A stretch of DNA of 64,000 nt from Deinococcus carri (GCF_039545055.1 NZ_BAABRP010000001.1:248001-312000); one strand, 5' to 3'. Positions 1-20,605 are shown, counted from the stretch's first letter. The notes: generated from the sequence alone by a model not told the origin. Numbers and translations: made by a program.

Positions 1-323
1 TCCATCAGTTCCACGTCGAAGATGAGGGTGGCGTTCGGCGGAATCACGCCGGGCACCCCCGCCGCCCCGTAGGCGAGGTGGCCGGGGATGGTCAGGCGGG
101 CCTTGTCGCCCACGCGCAGCCCCGCAATTCCCTGGTCCCAGCCGGGGATGACGTACCCGACGCCCAGCGGAAACTCGATGGGTTCGCCGCGGTCGCGGCT
201 GGAGTCGAACTTCTGCCCGTTCTCCAGCGTGCCGGTGTAGTGGACGCGCACCATCTTGCCCGCCTGGGCGGGCGTGCCGCTCCCCTCGTGATACTTGTCG
301 ACCTTCAGTTCCTGAGCCGTCAT
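1..323 (-). CDS. FKBP-type peptidyl-prolyl cis-trans isomerase (3' end outside window)
   Basis: Catalyses cis-trans isomerisation of prolyl bonds during protein folding and is probably cytoplasmic, since no signal peptide is visible. The translated N-terminal ~107 residues carry the FKBP signature: VHYTGTLENGQKFDSS, then VIPGWDQGIAGLRVGDKA, then LAYGAAGVPGVIPPNATLIF, which is nearly a whole single FKBP domain of ~110 residues. The ATG at 321-323 is preceded by TAGGCT (331-336 on the complement) with a 7-nt gap and no Shine-Dalgarno sequence, so the mRNA is likely leaderless. The stop codon lies beyond the left edge of the window. Confidence 0.93.
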   Translation of the reverse strand, partial: MTAQELKVDKYHEGSGTPAQAGKMVRVHYTGTLENGQKFDSSRDRGEPIEFPLGVGYVIPGWDQGIAGLRVGDKARLTIPGHLAYGAAGVPGVIPPNATLIFDVELM

Positions 324-330
324 GCGGCCC

Positions 331-336
331 AGCCTA
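331..336 (-). promoter_or_regulatory. Candidate leaderless -10 box of the FKBP gene
   Basis: TAGGCT on the complement lies 7 nt before the ATG. It matches the TANNNT pattern seen before many starts in this window. Confidence 0.55.
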
Positions 337-400
337 CTCGCTGCCCCGCGCTCTTCCCCCTGAGTCTGAAGCGTGGGTGAAGGTGGGCGGGCCGGGCTGC

Positions 401-406
401 TACCAT
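401..406 (+). promoter_or_regulatory. Candidate leaderless -10 box, ancestral lepB promoter
   Basis: TACCAT followed by 7 nt and then GTG at 414. The GTG now opens a small ORF created by a repeat insertion. Before the insertion it was probably the lepB start. Confidence 0.5.
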
Positions 407-413
407 GCCCCGC

Positions 414-551
414 GTGAGGTGGTTGCCGTCCAATCCGTTATCAAATCGGGAAAGCGCCGATTCGATAACTCCTTTCCCGGCGACCGTTTCTTTCCTGCTC
501 GCTCTGCTCGGGTTGAACAGTTTTGTCACTGTTCAACCGGAGTTCATATGA
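414..551 (+). CDS. Possible small ORF formed by repeat element, coupled to lepB
   Basis: Reads GTG AGG TGG TTG ... GAG TTC ATA TGA, 45 codons plus stop. The start has a leaderless-type TACCAT box 7 nt upstream, and the stop overlaps the lepB ATG as ATGA (548-551). The C-terminal half is hydrophobic (VSFLLALLGLNSFVTV). Apart from the first base of the GTG, the ORF lies inside an inverted-repeat element, so it is probably a by-product of insertion that passes ribosomes on to lepB. No homology is recognised, and translation is inferred only. Confidence 0.35.
   Translation: MRWLPSNPLSNRESADSITPFPATVSFLLALLGLNSFVTVQPEFI
415..551. repeat. TGA-bounded inverted-repeat element, copy 1 (diverged)
   Basis: Bounded by TGA at 415-417 and 549-551. 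The order of parts matches copies 2 and 3: CCGTCCAAT, a hairpin (GTTATCAAATCGG / CCGATTCGATAAC), a conserved core around CTCGCTCTGCTCGG, a second hairpin (GTTGAACAGT / ACTGTTCAAC), then CGGAGTTCATATGA. The hairpin sequences differ from those of the other copies but remain paired, so the structure has been kept while the sequence changed. Confidence 0.75.
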
Positions 552-1147
552 CCCATGCGCCCGCCCCGCCAGCCCGTGACCCCGGCGGGTTCCGTGCGTT
601 CTGGCGGGTGTGGGTGCTGGGTGCCCTGCTGCCGGTGTGGCTGCTGACCACCTTCGTGGCGACCTTCGCGCGGGTGGACGGCAACAGCATGAATCCCACC
701 CTCCAGAGTGGCGACCTGCTGCTGCTGCTGAAATACCCGCGCTGGCTGCGCGCCTGGGGCCTGCCCACGCCCTACCCGCGCCGCGGCGACCTGCTGATTT
801 TCAAGGCCCCGGCAGACAGCCCCTACAGCTACGAGACTCTCTACGGCGTGCGCCACCGTCCCTACAACGTCAAGCGTGTGCTGGCCCTGCCCGGCGAGAC
901 GGTCGCCATCGAGGACGGTCGCGTGGTGGTGGACGGGCGACCCCTGGCCGAGAGTTACGTGAATGACGGCGTGCTGAGCGACCAGCCGCCCCAGCGCGTG
1001 CCCCCCGGCAAGGTCTGGGTGCAGGGCGACAACCGCCTGGTGGGCGAGAGCCTGGACTCGCGCACCTACGGCCCGGTGGACCTGCGGGACGCCGCTGGCC
1101 CGGCCAACCTGCGCCTGTGGCCGAATCCGGGTCTGGTCGGTCGCTGA
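548..1147 (+). CDS. lepB: Signal peptidase I
   Basis: Membrane serine protease that removes signal peptides from exported proteins. 199 residues. One N-terminal membrane segment (about 20-42, VWVLGALLPVWLLTTFV) is followed by the catalytic-serine box GNSMNPTL (Ser47) and the lysine box YNVKRVLALPGETVAIEDG (Lys109). The C-terminal VWVQGDNRLVGESLDSRTYG is the usual signal peptidase box. The chosen ATG at 548 is formed by the end of a repeat element. Removing that element (415-548) would join the upstream GTG to ACCCATGCGCCC and give the same protein from a leaderless GTG. An in-frame ATG at 377 would add residues unlike the family and is not favoured. Confidence 0.93.
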   Translation: MTHAPAPPARDPGGFRAFWRVWVLGALLPVWLLTTFVATFARVDGNSMNPTLQSGDLLLLLKYPRWLRAWGLPTPYPRRGDLLIFKAPADSPYSYETLYGVRHRPYNVKRVLALPGETVAIEDGRVVVDGRPLAESYVNDGVLSDQPPQRVPPGKVWVQGDNRLVGESLDSRTYGPVDLRDAAGPANLRLWPNPGLVGR

Positions 1148-1184
1148 GGGAGCTTCTGGCCTTGTGCCGTTGGCAGCCCCAGGC

Positions 1185-1954
<770 letters not shown>

Positions 1955-1960
1955 GGGGGC

Positions 1961-1966
1961 AGGGTA
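1961..1966 (-). promoter_or_regulatory. Candidate leaderless -10 box of S4/DUF1684 operon
   Basis: TACCCT on the complement, 6 nt before the S4-gene ATG. Confidence 0.55.
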
Positions 1967-1997
1967 GCGCCTGGCGCGCCTGCGGCGCAGTCTGAAG

Positions 1998-2070
1998 GTC
2001 AAACCGTCTGACCGTCCAACCGCTTTGGCTTCCCAGGCGGTTAGATGGTCAGACTTTTAGACGGTTTGAC
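1998..2070. repeat. Heptad-type intergenic hairpin
   Basis: Left arm GTCAAACCGTCTGACCGTCC, right arm GGTCAGACTTTTAGACGGTT, with a loop around CTTTGGCTTCCC. The arms are built of roughly 7-nt repeats (ACCGTCT/ACCGTCC/ACCGC). It lies between the dockerin-like gene end and the S4 gene start, where it may end transcription of the former's convergent neighbours or serve as a 3' structure. Confidence 0.6.
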
Positions 2071-2085
2071 CGGGCCGCCAGGCCC

Positions 2086-2618
<533 letters not shown>

Positions 2619-2622
<4 letters not shown>

Positions 2623-3491
2623 TTCGCCCCCCGCGCGGCGCGCAGGGCGTCACGGAACTTCGCCGGGTCGCTGAGGGGGTCGTCGGTGGCGGGGGCTGTG
2701 GCCGGGGAGGCGGCCGGATTCGCCGCACTGCCGGTTCCGGGGGTGCTGGCCGGGCTGGAGTTGCTGGGGGTGCTGGCTGAAGTGGGAGTGCCGGTCGCCC
2801 CAGGTGTGGCCGGGGTCGGGGAGGTGGATGTGGAAGGCAGCAGCGGTGGTGTGGTCACGCCGGGGGACGCCGGGGTGGTGGCCGGACTGGTCGTGCCCGC
2901 CGGGGCGGCTGGGCCAGAGGCGGGAGCCGTCAGGGGCGGCGAGGTCACGACCGGGGAAGCCGGAGTGGTCGCTGTGGCCGTTGCGGTGCCGGGAGTGGGT
3001 GGAGTCGTGGCCGTGCCGGGCGATATACCCGTGGGCGCGGCCGAAGTGGTCGTGATATCCGCGGCAGCAGTCGTGGTGGCTGCCCCGCCGGGCCGCACGA
3101 CCTTCCCGTTCTCGATGGGGTAGAGGCCCTGGTTGAAGCCCACAATGGGGCTGTCGAGCCGCTTGCTGTAGAGCAGCAGAAAGGCTTCCTGTCCGGCGCG
3201 CAGATCGGGCAGGCCCTCCAGACCGGGCAGCACATACAGCACCGGCTGTCCGGCCTGCTGCGGCAAGCTGGCCGCGTCCCCGGCCACGGTTTCGGTGACC
3301 GTCAGGGGATAGACCAGCCACGTCACCTCGCCCTCCTTCACGTTGCTGGGCGTCCCGATTTTGGCGCGCACGATCACGTCGGCCTTCTGCGCCTGCTGCG
3401 TCAGCGTGAGCGTCGGGGCAGTGGTCGCGTGGGCCGACAGCGGCGCGGTACTCAGAGCCAGCGCGGCCAGAATCGCGAGCGCCCGCCTCAC
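2619..3491 (-). CDS. Exported protein with Thr/Pro/Ala-rich region
   Basis: 290 residues, function not recognised. Signal peptide at 1-22 (LAILAALALSTAPLSAHA), a folded-looking domain at about 26-135 (ADVIVRAKIG...YPLTVTETVAGD...GQEAFLLLYSKR...GFNQGLYPIENGKVV), a long low-complexity Thr/Pro/Ala/Ser stretch at 136-260, and a short charged C-terminus (DPAKFRDALRAARGAK). The low-complexity part looks like a cell-surface spacer. It overlaps both neighbours by 4 nt (3488-3491 and 2619-2622), so all three exported proteins are made together. Confidence 0.75.
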
Positions 3492-4450
3492 GACCCGCCT
3501 CCGGGGGCAGGTGGGGTGGGCGTCGGCGTCACCGGGGGCGTGGGGGCCGGGGTGCCCGGATTCGCCGGGTCAGCCGGGGGCGTGGTAGGCGTCCCCGGCG
3601 TGGTTCCGGGGGTGGTGGGCGCGGCCGCAGGCGTCGCCGGGGTCCCCGCCGGGGTGGGGCTGGCCGGGGCTGTCGTGGCGGGGGTCGTGGGGGCCGGAGC
3701 TGCTTTGGCCGGGGCGGGCGGTGCGGGGGGTTCGGGCAGCTTGACTTCCGCGAGCATCTTGCCCTCGCCGTCGCGGGCCTCGTAGGCAAAGCGGGCGGTG
3801 TCGAGGGTCACGACCTTCTGCGGCTTGAGGCTGACCAGGGCCACGCGCGTCCCCGAGCGCGGCACGGCCTTGAAGCCCAGGTCCACCGTCAGGGTGCGCC
3901 CCGCCTGCTTCCAGAACAGCACGCCGCCCGCGTCGGCCGGCTGCACCCGCGTGACGCTCACGCCCTCGGGCAGGTCCCAGGTCACGCGCGCCGCCCGCAC
4001 GGTCCGGGGCGCGACGATGTTCAGCGGAATGCGCGTCTCGCCGCGAATCTCGCCGCCCGGCAGTTGCGGCTTCAGGGCCAGCGGCGGCAGTTCGTTCACG
4101 TTCAGCGTGTACGGCTGGACCTTGCTGCTGAGGTTGGCGTCGGAGGCTTCCAGCGTGAAGGTGTAGGTGCCCGTCTTGGTGGGCGTGCCCACGAGGTGCA
4201 GGTTGCGCAGGCTCAGGCCGGGGGGCAGGCTGCCCGCCGCGAGCCGCACGCCATACGGCCCCGTGCCGCCCGCCACCGTCACGGGCGCGTCGTAGTTCTC
4301 GGAGAGATACCCGACCGGCAGATTGGTGGTCGTGAAGTACAGGGCGTCACGGGCACTGGTCGTCCCGTTCGCGGTGGTGGGGGTGCTGCCGCACGAGACG
4401 AGCAGCGCCAGGCCAGCCAGCAGTGCCCCTCCGGGGAAGGCTTGTCGCAT
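3488..4450 (-). CDS. Lipoprotein with Ig-like and cohesin-like regions and Pro-rich tail
   Basis: 320 residues. The signal peptide ends in a lipobox (LLVSC, Cys20), so it should be lipid-anchored at the cell surface. Residues ~37-118 match the putative-Ig (He_PIG) pattern: PVGYLSENYDAPVTVAGGTG, LPPGLSLRNLHLVGTPTKTG, YTFTLEASD. Residues ~134-235 read like a cohesin-type beta sandwich (RIPLNIVAPRTVRAARVTWD, VLFWKQAGRTLTVDLGF, RVALVSLKP); this assignment is tentative. Residues 240-320 are Pro/Thr/Ala repeats. First gene of a three-gene operon that ends with a dockerin-like protein. TAGACT stands 7 nt before the ATG. Confidence 0.75.
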   Translation of the reverse strand: MRQAFPGGALLAGLALLVSCGSTPTTANGTTSARDALYFTTTNLPVGYLSENYDAPVTVAGGTGPYGVRLAAGSLPPGLSLRNLHLVGTPTKTGTYTFTLEASDANLSSKVQPYTLNVNELPPLALKPQLPGGEIRGETRIPLNIVAPRTVRAARVTWDLPEGVSVTRVQPADAGGVLFWKQAGRTLTVDLGFKAVPRSGTRVALVSLKPQKVVTLDTARFAYEARDGEGKMLAEVKLPEPPAPPAPAKAAPAPTTPATTAPASPTPAGTPATPAAAPTTPGTTPGTPTTPPADPANPGTPAPTPPVTPTPTPPAPGGGS

Positions 4451-4457
4451 GCCCAGC

Positions 4458-4463
4458 AGTCTA
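4458..4463 (-). promoter_or_regulatory. Candidate leaderless -10 box of exported-protein operon
   Basis: TAGACT on the complement, 7 nt from the lipoprotein ATG. No Shine-Dalgarno sequence is seen. Confidence 0.55.
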
Positions 4464-4489
4464 GCGGCCTCTCATGAGGGAGAGGGGGG

Positions 4490-4569
4490 AGCGATGAGCC
4501 ATGAGCTATGAAAAAGATGGCTGACGCCAGAAGCAGAAGCTCGCGGGTGCCCGTTCATAGCTCATCGCT
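4490..4569. repeat. Heptad-type intergenic hairpin
   Basis: Left arm AGCGATGAGCCATGAGCTAT (7-nt units GATGAGC/CATGAGC), right arm TTCATAGCTCATCGCT, with about 40 nt between them. It lies between divergent genes, upstream of the M16C protease. Confidence 0.6.
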
Positions 4570-4592
4570 CAAAGCCCGGAACCTCCCCGCGT

Positions 4593-4598
4593 TAGACT
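4593..4598 (+). promoter_or_regulatory. Candidate leaderless -10 box of M16C protease gene
   Basis: TAGACT, 7 nt before the ATG at 4606. It is the same hexamer as the divergent lipoprotein promoter. Confidence 0.55.
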
Positions 4599-4605
4599 TC
4601 CCCCC

Positions 4606-7524
<2,919 letters not shown>

Positions 7525-7641
7525 GGTTGTGGGCTATGGGCTGTAGATTGTAGGAGAAAAAGCGGGGTGGGAGACGGAATCTGCGTCTCCCACCCCCTCT
7601 TTTCCCACTGCCCACAACCCACACCCCACAACCCCCCTTCA
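7525..7641. repeat. Heptad-type intergenic hairpin with perfect 13-bp inner stem
   Basis: The inner stem GGGGTGGGAGACG / CGTCTCCCACCCC encloses GAATCTG. Outside it, A-rich and T-rich strips (GAGAAAAAG / CTCTTTTCC) are followed by arms of TTGTGGG/CTATGGG/CTGTAGA units pairing with CCCACAACCCACACCCC. It lies just after the protease gene and probably ends its transcript. Related in sequence to the hairpin at 8104-8217. Confidence 0.7.
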
Positions 7642-7677
7642 CATCCTCCTCGCATGACCCTTGCCCACACTCTGAGC

Positions 7678-8100
<423 letters not shown>

Positions 8101-8103
8101 GGA

Positions 8104-8217
8104 GGGTTGTGGGGTGTGGGCTGTAGGTTGTAGGAGAAAAAAAGCGGGGTGGGCGGCGTGAAAAGCGTCTCCCACCTTGTCTTTTCCCACACCCCACAAC
8201 CGACAACCCACAGCCCC
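8104..8217. repeat. Heptad-type intergenic hairpin, sister of 7525-7641
   Basis: Left arm of GGTTGTG/GGGTGTG/GGCTGTA/GGTTGTA units, then AGGAGAAAAAAAGCGGGGTG. The right arm is CTTTTCCCACACCCCACAAC. The inner stem is imperfect. It lies between convergent genes (beta-barrel protein and rlmH) and is placed like a bidirectional terminator. Confidence 0.65.
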
Positions 8218-8658
8218 TCACCCCCGGTGATACGGCTCCCCCGCGCTGATCGTCGCCGCCCGGTACAGCGCCTCCAGCAGCACGATCATGGCGAGGTCGT
8301 GCGGCAGGGTGAGCTGGCCCAGGCTCCAGAGCCGGTGCGCCCCCGCGCGCAGGGTCTCGGTATGTCCCTCCGGCCCGCCGATGGCGAAGGCGAGTTCGCC
8401 CACTCCCCCCAGCGCCTGTGCGTCCAGGTAGGCACTCAGGCCCTCGCTGCTGAACTGCCCCCCGCGCGGGTCGAGCAGGATGAGGGGCGTGCGGCCCGCC
8501 GATTTTGCAATCGCTTCGGATTCCTGCGCCTGCGTTTTGCCGCCCACCCGCGTCACCTGAAGTTTGTGATACCGCCGCAGCCGCTTCTCGTACTCGTCCC
8601 AGCCGGCGCGGGCATAGGCGAGCTTGGGTTCGCCGACGGTGATCAGGTGCAGGCGCAT
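8218..8658 (-). CDS. rlmH: 23S rRNA (pseudouridine1915-N3)-methyltransferase
   Basis: 146 residues, a small SPOUT methyltransferase that methylates pseudouridine 1915 in helix 69 of 23S rRNA. Family features: an N-terminal MRLHLITVGEPKLAYARAGWDEYEKRLRRY, the SAM-binding LILLDPRGGQFSSEGLSAYL, FAIGGPEGHTETL, and the C-terminal LLEALYRAATISAGEPYHRG. The ATG at 8656-8658 begins the conserved protein; TATCCT lies 7 nt upstream and there is no Shine-Dalgarno sequence. A longer frame to 8736 is only intergenic repeat. Confidence 0.95.
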   Translation of the reverse strand: MRLHLITVGEPKLAYARAGWDEYEKRLRRYHKLQVTRVGGKTQAQESEAIAKSAGRTPLILLDPRGGQFSSEGLSAYLDAQALGGVGELAFAIGGPEGHTETLRAGAHRLWSLGQLTLPHDLAMIVLLEALYRAATISAGEPYHRG

Positions 8659-8665
8659 GGGGAGG

Positions 8666-8671
8666 AGGATA
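8666..8671 (-). promoter_or_regulatory. Candidate leaderless -10 box of rlmH
   Basis: TATCCT on the complement, 7 nt before the ATG. Confidence 0.5.
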
Positions 8672-8695
8672 GGGTGCGGGAAGCCGGGAGTGGGA

Positions 8696-8740
8696 AGGGG
8701 TGAGTGGGCAGTGGACTGGGAGTCTTTCCCACTCACCCCT
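8696..8740. repeat. Heptad-type hairpin, perfect 13-bp stem
   Basis: AGGGGTGAGTGGG pairs perfectly with CCCACTCACCCCT across CAGTGGACTGGGAGTCTTT. It is followed directly by a TA-bounded element. Confidence 0.65.
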
Positions 8741-8746
8741 CACCCC

Positions 8747-8872
8747 TAGAGCATTTGTCATCAAAAGAACCCCTCTCCCCTTGCTTCGCAAGGCCCTCTC
8801 TGCTCCGCAGCTCTACGAGTCCCGCAAGGGGAGAGGGTCAAAAAAGCAGCCATCTTTACAACCAATGCTCTA
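8747..8872. repeat. TA-bounded inverted-repeat element, family B copy 1
   Basis: 126 bp with perfect 9-bp ends, TAGAGCATT at 8747-8755 and AATGCTCTA at 8864-8872. It contains CCCCTCTCCCCTTGCTTCGC and its near-complement GCAAGGGGAGAGGG. The TA at each end fits a TA target duplication, as made by IS630/Tc1-type transposases. The left part recurs at 51644. Confidence 0.65.
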
Positions 8873-8902
8873 ACCCCTGCCCATTGCCCACTCACCGCAC
8901 GC

Positions 8903-8908
8903 TAAACT
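8903..8908 (+). promoter_or_regulatory. Candidate leaderless -10 box
   Basis: TAAACT, 7 nt before the ATG of a nine-codon ORF at 8916. Confidence 0.5.
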
Positions 8909-8915
8909 GTCCCCC

Positions 8916-8945
8916 ATGCTCGCCTTCCTGCCGGGGCTACGGTGA
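8916..8945 (+). CDS. Nine-residue upstream ORF (possible leader peptide)
   Basis: ATG CTC GCC TTC CTG CCG GGG CTA CGG TGA. The start is placed exactly as a leaderless start (TAAACT plus 7 nt), and the TGA overlaps the GTG of the next gene as GTGA. It probably lets ribosomes load on a leaderless mRNA and re-initiate at 8942. An ancient frameshift in the start of the next gene would look the same. Confidence 0.4.
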   Translation: MLAFLPGLR

Positions 8946-9370
8946 ACTACGCGGCGACGCTGGCGGTGCTGGTGGTGCTGGCCTTTTGCTTTCCGTTGAC
9001 GGTGCGGCTGGGGCTGCAACTCGGCGTGCCGGAGGTCTACACGGCCTCGGTGCTGGGGGCGCTGCTGATCTTCGCGCTGGCGACCTATCTGGTGCGCTGG
9101 CAGGTCAACCGCCACCGCGATACGCTGGCCCGCCTGGACGCGGCGCGGGCGCAGGTGCTGGCCGACCCGGAAAACCCCCGCGCGTATTTCGTGGGCGGCG
9201 AACACCTCGGCACGCTCCTGCTGCGGCTGGACCGGCGGCGCGAGGCGTCGGAGGTCATCGACCGCTACGCCCGGCTGGGCGGGGCGCGCGAGAGCGAGAT
9301 TGTCTCGCTGCGTGAGGCCCTTTCCAGCGCCGAGCGGCGGCAGCGCCGGGCACAGGGGGAACAGGCGTGA
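8942..9370 (+). CDS. Small membrane protein of unknown function
   Basis: 142 residues, not recognised. Two hydrophobic segments (about 5-22, ATLAVLVVLAFCFPLTV, and 33-50, TASVLGALLIFALATYLV) are followed by a basic, helical cytoplasmic part rich in Ala/Arg (DTLARLDAARAQVLADPENPRAYFVGG...LLRLDRRREASEVIDRYARL), which resembles a single TPR-like hairpin. GTG start overlapping a nine-codon upstream ORF. Confidence 0.6.
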   Translation: MNYAATLAVLVVLAFCFPLTVRLGLQLGVPEVYTASVLGALLIFALATYLVRWQVNRHRDTLARLDAARAQVLADPENPRAYFVGGEHLGTLLLRLDRRREASEVIDRYARLGGARESEIVSLREALSSAERRQRRAQGEQA

Positions 9371-9419
9371 GCCGCGGGTGGGGACGCCCCGGGGCGGGCG
9401 GGCATAGAGTGGGGGACAT

Positions 9420-9653
<234 letters not shown>

Positions 9654-9656
9654 GAG

Positions 9657-9722
9657 CGGCCAGCGGCCAGCAACCAGCAGTCAGCTTTTCCGGCTGGCCG
9701 CTGGCCGCAGGTTGCTGGCCGG
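9657..9722. repeat. Heptad-type intergenic hairpin
   Basis: Left arm of 7-nt units GGCCAGC/GGCCAGC/AACCAGC/AGTCAGC, a TTTTCC loop, and right arm GGCTGGCCGCTGGCCG followed by GGTTGCTGGCC. It sits between the antitoxin-like gene stop and the rsmI Shine-Dalgarno sequence. Confidence 0.7.
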
Positions 9723-9737
9723 TCATGGAGGCCCCCC

Positions 9738-10580
<843 letters not shown>

Positions 10581-10677
10581 GACGGCCCCCATCTGTTCTG
10601 GGGTTGCCCCGGCCACCTTTCGGGGTCCGTCTGACCTTCGCCGCGCCCTTTTCGAGACGTTCTTCGAGGAGTTCCCC

Positions 10678-11688
<1,011 letters not shown>

Positions 11689-11697
11689 CCGGTCGCC

Positions 11698-12693
11698 GTG
11701 ACGGGCCAGTCGCGCCGCCTCCCCGCCCTCTCGCTGGCGTTCGCCCTGCTGGCCCTCGGCTGGGGTCTGCTGACCCGCGCCCGCTCGGAGACGTGGTGGT
11801 GGGTGGCAGGGCTGGACAGCCTGCCCCCGCAACTTCTGCTGCCGGTGCCGCTGGGGCTGGCCTGGGCCGCCTGGAGGAAGCGGAGGTGGGCCTGGGCCGC
11901 GCTCAACGTGGCCATGGTGCTGGCGTTCACGGCCGGGCAGGTGGGCTTCGTGCTCCCACATGTAGGAACGGAGGCGAGCGGCGTCCCCCTGCGCGTCCTC
12001 ACGCTGAACGCCGACTTTGCCAGCGCCGATCCGCAGCGGCTGGCCGCCCTGGCCCGGCGCGAGGGAGTGGACCTGCTCACCCTTCAGGAGGCCCTGGGCC
12101 GGGACCGGCGGGTAGTCTACGAGGCGCGGGTGCGGGCGGCCTTCCCCGGCTGGAGCCTCACCCGCCACGACGAGCTGCTCACGCTCTCGCGCCTGCCCGT
12201 GCTGACCTCGCGGGCCGTGACCTTTCCGCGCTCGCCCCACGCCGTCCTGCTGACGCGCGTGCGGGTCGGGGATCAGGCCGTCACGGTCGTCAATACGCAC
12301 CTGCCCACGCTGGCCCTGCTGCCCAGCGCGAGTGACATCCGCCTCCGCCGTTCCCTAGCAGCGCGCATGAGCCGCCGCCTCGCCGTGCGGCGGGACTTCG
12401 TGGGTGTCATGGCAGGCGTGCTGCGGGAGGCCCCCGGCCCGGTCATCCTCGCGGGGGACCTGAACGCCCCGCCGCGCGGCGAACTGCACACGCGGCTGGA
12501 GGCGCTGGGCCTGACCGACACCTTCCGGGCGGCAGGCAGCGGCCCCGGCTTCACCCACCACGCCCGCTTCGGCCACTCGCGGATTGACTACGTGTGGGCG
12601 CGGGGGGCCGCTGCCGTCCAGACCTCCACCCTCCCCGACGTGCTGAGTGACCACCGGGCACTGCTGGCCGAGGTGCGGCTGACCCCTCGATAG
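11698..12693 (+). CDS. Membrane-anchored endonuclease/exonuclease/phosphatase family protein
   Basis: 331 residues. The N-terminus has three hydrophobic segments (LSLAFALLALGWGLL; LLPVPLGLAWAAW; WAALNVAMVLAFTAGQVGF), then a complete EEP domain: RVLTLNADFASAD, LLTLQEALG (metal Glu), VTVVNTHLP, VILAGDLNAPPRGEL, GHSRIDYVWARG and LSDHRALLAEV. The EEP fold cleaves phosphodiester or phosphomonoester bonds; the substrate is unknown. GTG start only 9 nt after pfkA, so probably co-transcribed. Confidence 0.85.
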   Translation: MTGQSRRLPALSLAFALLALGWGLLTRARSETWWWVAGLDSLPPQLLLPVPLGLAWAAWRKRRWAWAALNVAMVLAFTAGQVGFVLPHVGTEASGVPLRVLTLNADFASADPQRLAALARREGVDLLTLQEALGRDRRVVYEARVRAAFPGWSLTRHDELLTLSRLPVLTSRAVTFPRSPHAVLLTRVRVGDQAVTVVNTHLPTLALLPSASDIRLRRSLAARMSRRLAVRRDFVGVMAGVLREAPGPVILAGDLNAPPRGELHTRLEALGLTDTFRAAGSGPGFTHHARFGHSRIDYVWARGAAAVQTSTLPDVLSDHRALLAEVRLTPR

Positions 12694-12730
12694 GAAGGGG
12701 GCCGCGAGCATCCGCCCCGGCCCCCTTTCC
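12693..12730. terminator. Bidirectional terminator between EEP gene and ftsZ
   Basis: AAGGGGGCCG (12695-12704) pairs perfectly with CGGCCCCCTT (12718-12727), with A and T tracts outside in both directions. It lies between convergent genes. Confidence 0.7.
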
Positions 12731-12743
12731 CCTAACCCCTCAC

Positions 12744-13845
<1,102 letters not shown>

Positions 13846-13887
13846 GGCAGCGGCCCGCCTCTGGGGGCGACCACTGTCATGCGCTGT

Positions 13888-13893
13888 AGTTTA
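13888..13893 (-). promoter_or_regulatory. Candidate -10 of an ftsZ-specific promoter
   Basis: TAAACT on the complement in the AT-richest part of the ftsA-ftsZ gap, about 50 nt before the ftsZ ATG, with TACGTT and TACGCT overlapping just upstream. No clear -35 box was found. It would give a leadered mRNA using the AAGGAG site. Confidence 0.35.
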
Positions 13894-13908
13894 ACGTAGC
13901 GTAACGCC

Positions 13909-13975
13909 CAAAACCCGAACATCCAGAACCTGAAGACCCAGAACTTGAAGACCCAGAACCTGCCAGAAGTCATCC
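13909..13975. repeat. Short tandem repeat in ftsA-ftsZ gap
   Basis: CCAGAACCTGAAGACC is repeated about three times with small changes (AACCTGAAGACCCAG / AACTTGAAGACCCAG / AACCTGCCAG), a 15-nt period made of 7+8 nt. It belongs to the same general class as the heptad repeats but has no obvious complementary arm. Confidence 0.55.
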
Positions 13976-13991
13976 GGCAGGGGAAGGAGGC

Positions 13992-16105
<2,114 letters not shown>

Positions 16106-16122
16106 GGGGCCTATCCTGCCAT

Positions 16123-16264
16123 GAGCGGTCGGCCGTCAGCTATCAGCGGTCAGCTTGGTGCAAAGAGGCTGGGGCTGTTGCCCAAGACGAAGACGTGCGG
16201 GACGCCTTTTCCCAGCGTCCGGCAGCCGTTTTGCTGGCGGCTGAAAGCTGACCGCTGAGAGCTT
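16123..16264. repeat. Heptad-type hairpin between murB and ftsQ
   Basis: Left arm AGCGGTCGGCCGTCAGCTAT then CAGCGGTCAGCTT; right arm CGGCTGAAAGCTGACCGCTG. The 7-nt step (CGGTCGG/CCGTCAG/CTATCAG/CGGTCAG) is clear. It interrupts the mur-fts run and may reduce read-through into ftsQ. Confidence 0.65.
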
Positions 16265-16269
16265 CCCCT

Positions 16270-18563
<2,294 letters not shown>

Positions 18564-18599
18564 GGTTATGAAGGTCCGGGGCACCTGGAAGCGGGGCGC

Positions 18600-19685
<1,086 letters not shown>

Positions 19686-19691
19686 CGGGGG

Positions 19692-19697
19692 AGTGTA
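19692..19697 (-). promoter_or_regulatory. Candidate leaderless -10 box of murG
   Basis: TACACT on the complement, 6 nt before the ATG. It probably drives the mur-fts run. Confidence 0.55.
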
Positions 19698-19710
19698 GCG
19701 GGAAGAGGGG

Positions 19711-19779
19711 GACGCGGTACGCAGGAGGCGGTACGCGGGCACTGCCTTCACCGCGTACCGCGCACCGCTTCCCGCGCCC
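19711..19779. repeat. Heptad-type intergenic hairpin
   Basis: Left arm GACGCGGTACGCAGGAGGCG then GTACGCGGGC; right arm CCGCGTACCGCGCACCGC. Loop ACTGCCTTCA. 7-nt units GCGGTAC/GCAGGAG/GCGGTAC. Same sequence type as sites at 45355, 46242 and 49250. Confidence 0.65.
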
Positions 19780-19780
19780 T

Positions 19781-20527
<747 letters not shown>

Positions 20528-20592
20528 GCTCCCTGGTACGGCGTGCGGCTCCCGGAGGTTCCCATTCCAGGGGTTCCCGGCGCGTTTCGCCT

Positions 20593-20598
20593 TACCCT
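20593..20598 (+). promoter_or_regulatory. Candidate leaderless -10 box of nitroreductase gene
   Basis: TACCCT, 7 nt before the GTG at 20606. Confidence 0.55.
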
Positions 20599-20605
20599 GG
20601 ACCGC

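Noticed and set aside
415..551. In-frame ATG at 377 as the lepB start
   Set aside because: It would place the whole repeat element and unrelated residues before the membrane anchor. The ATG at 548 gives the normal LepB length.
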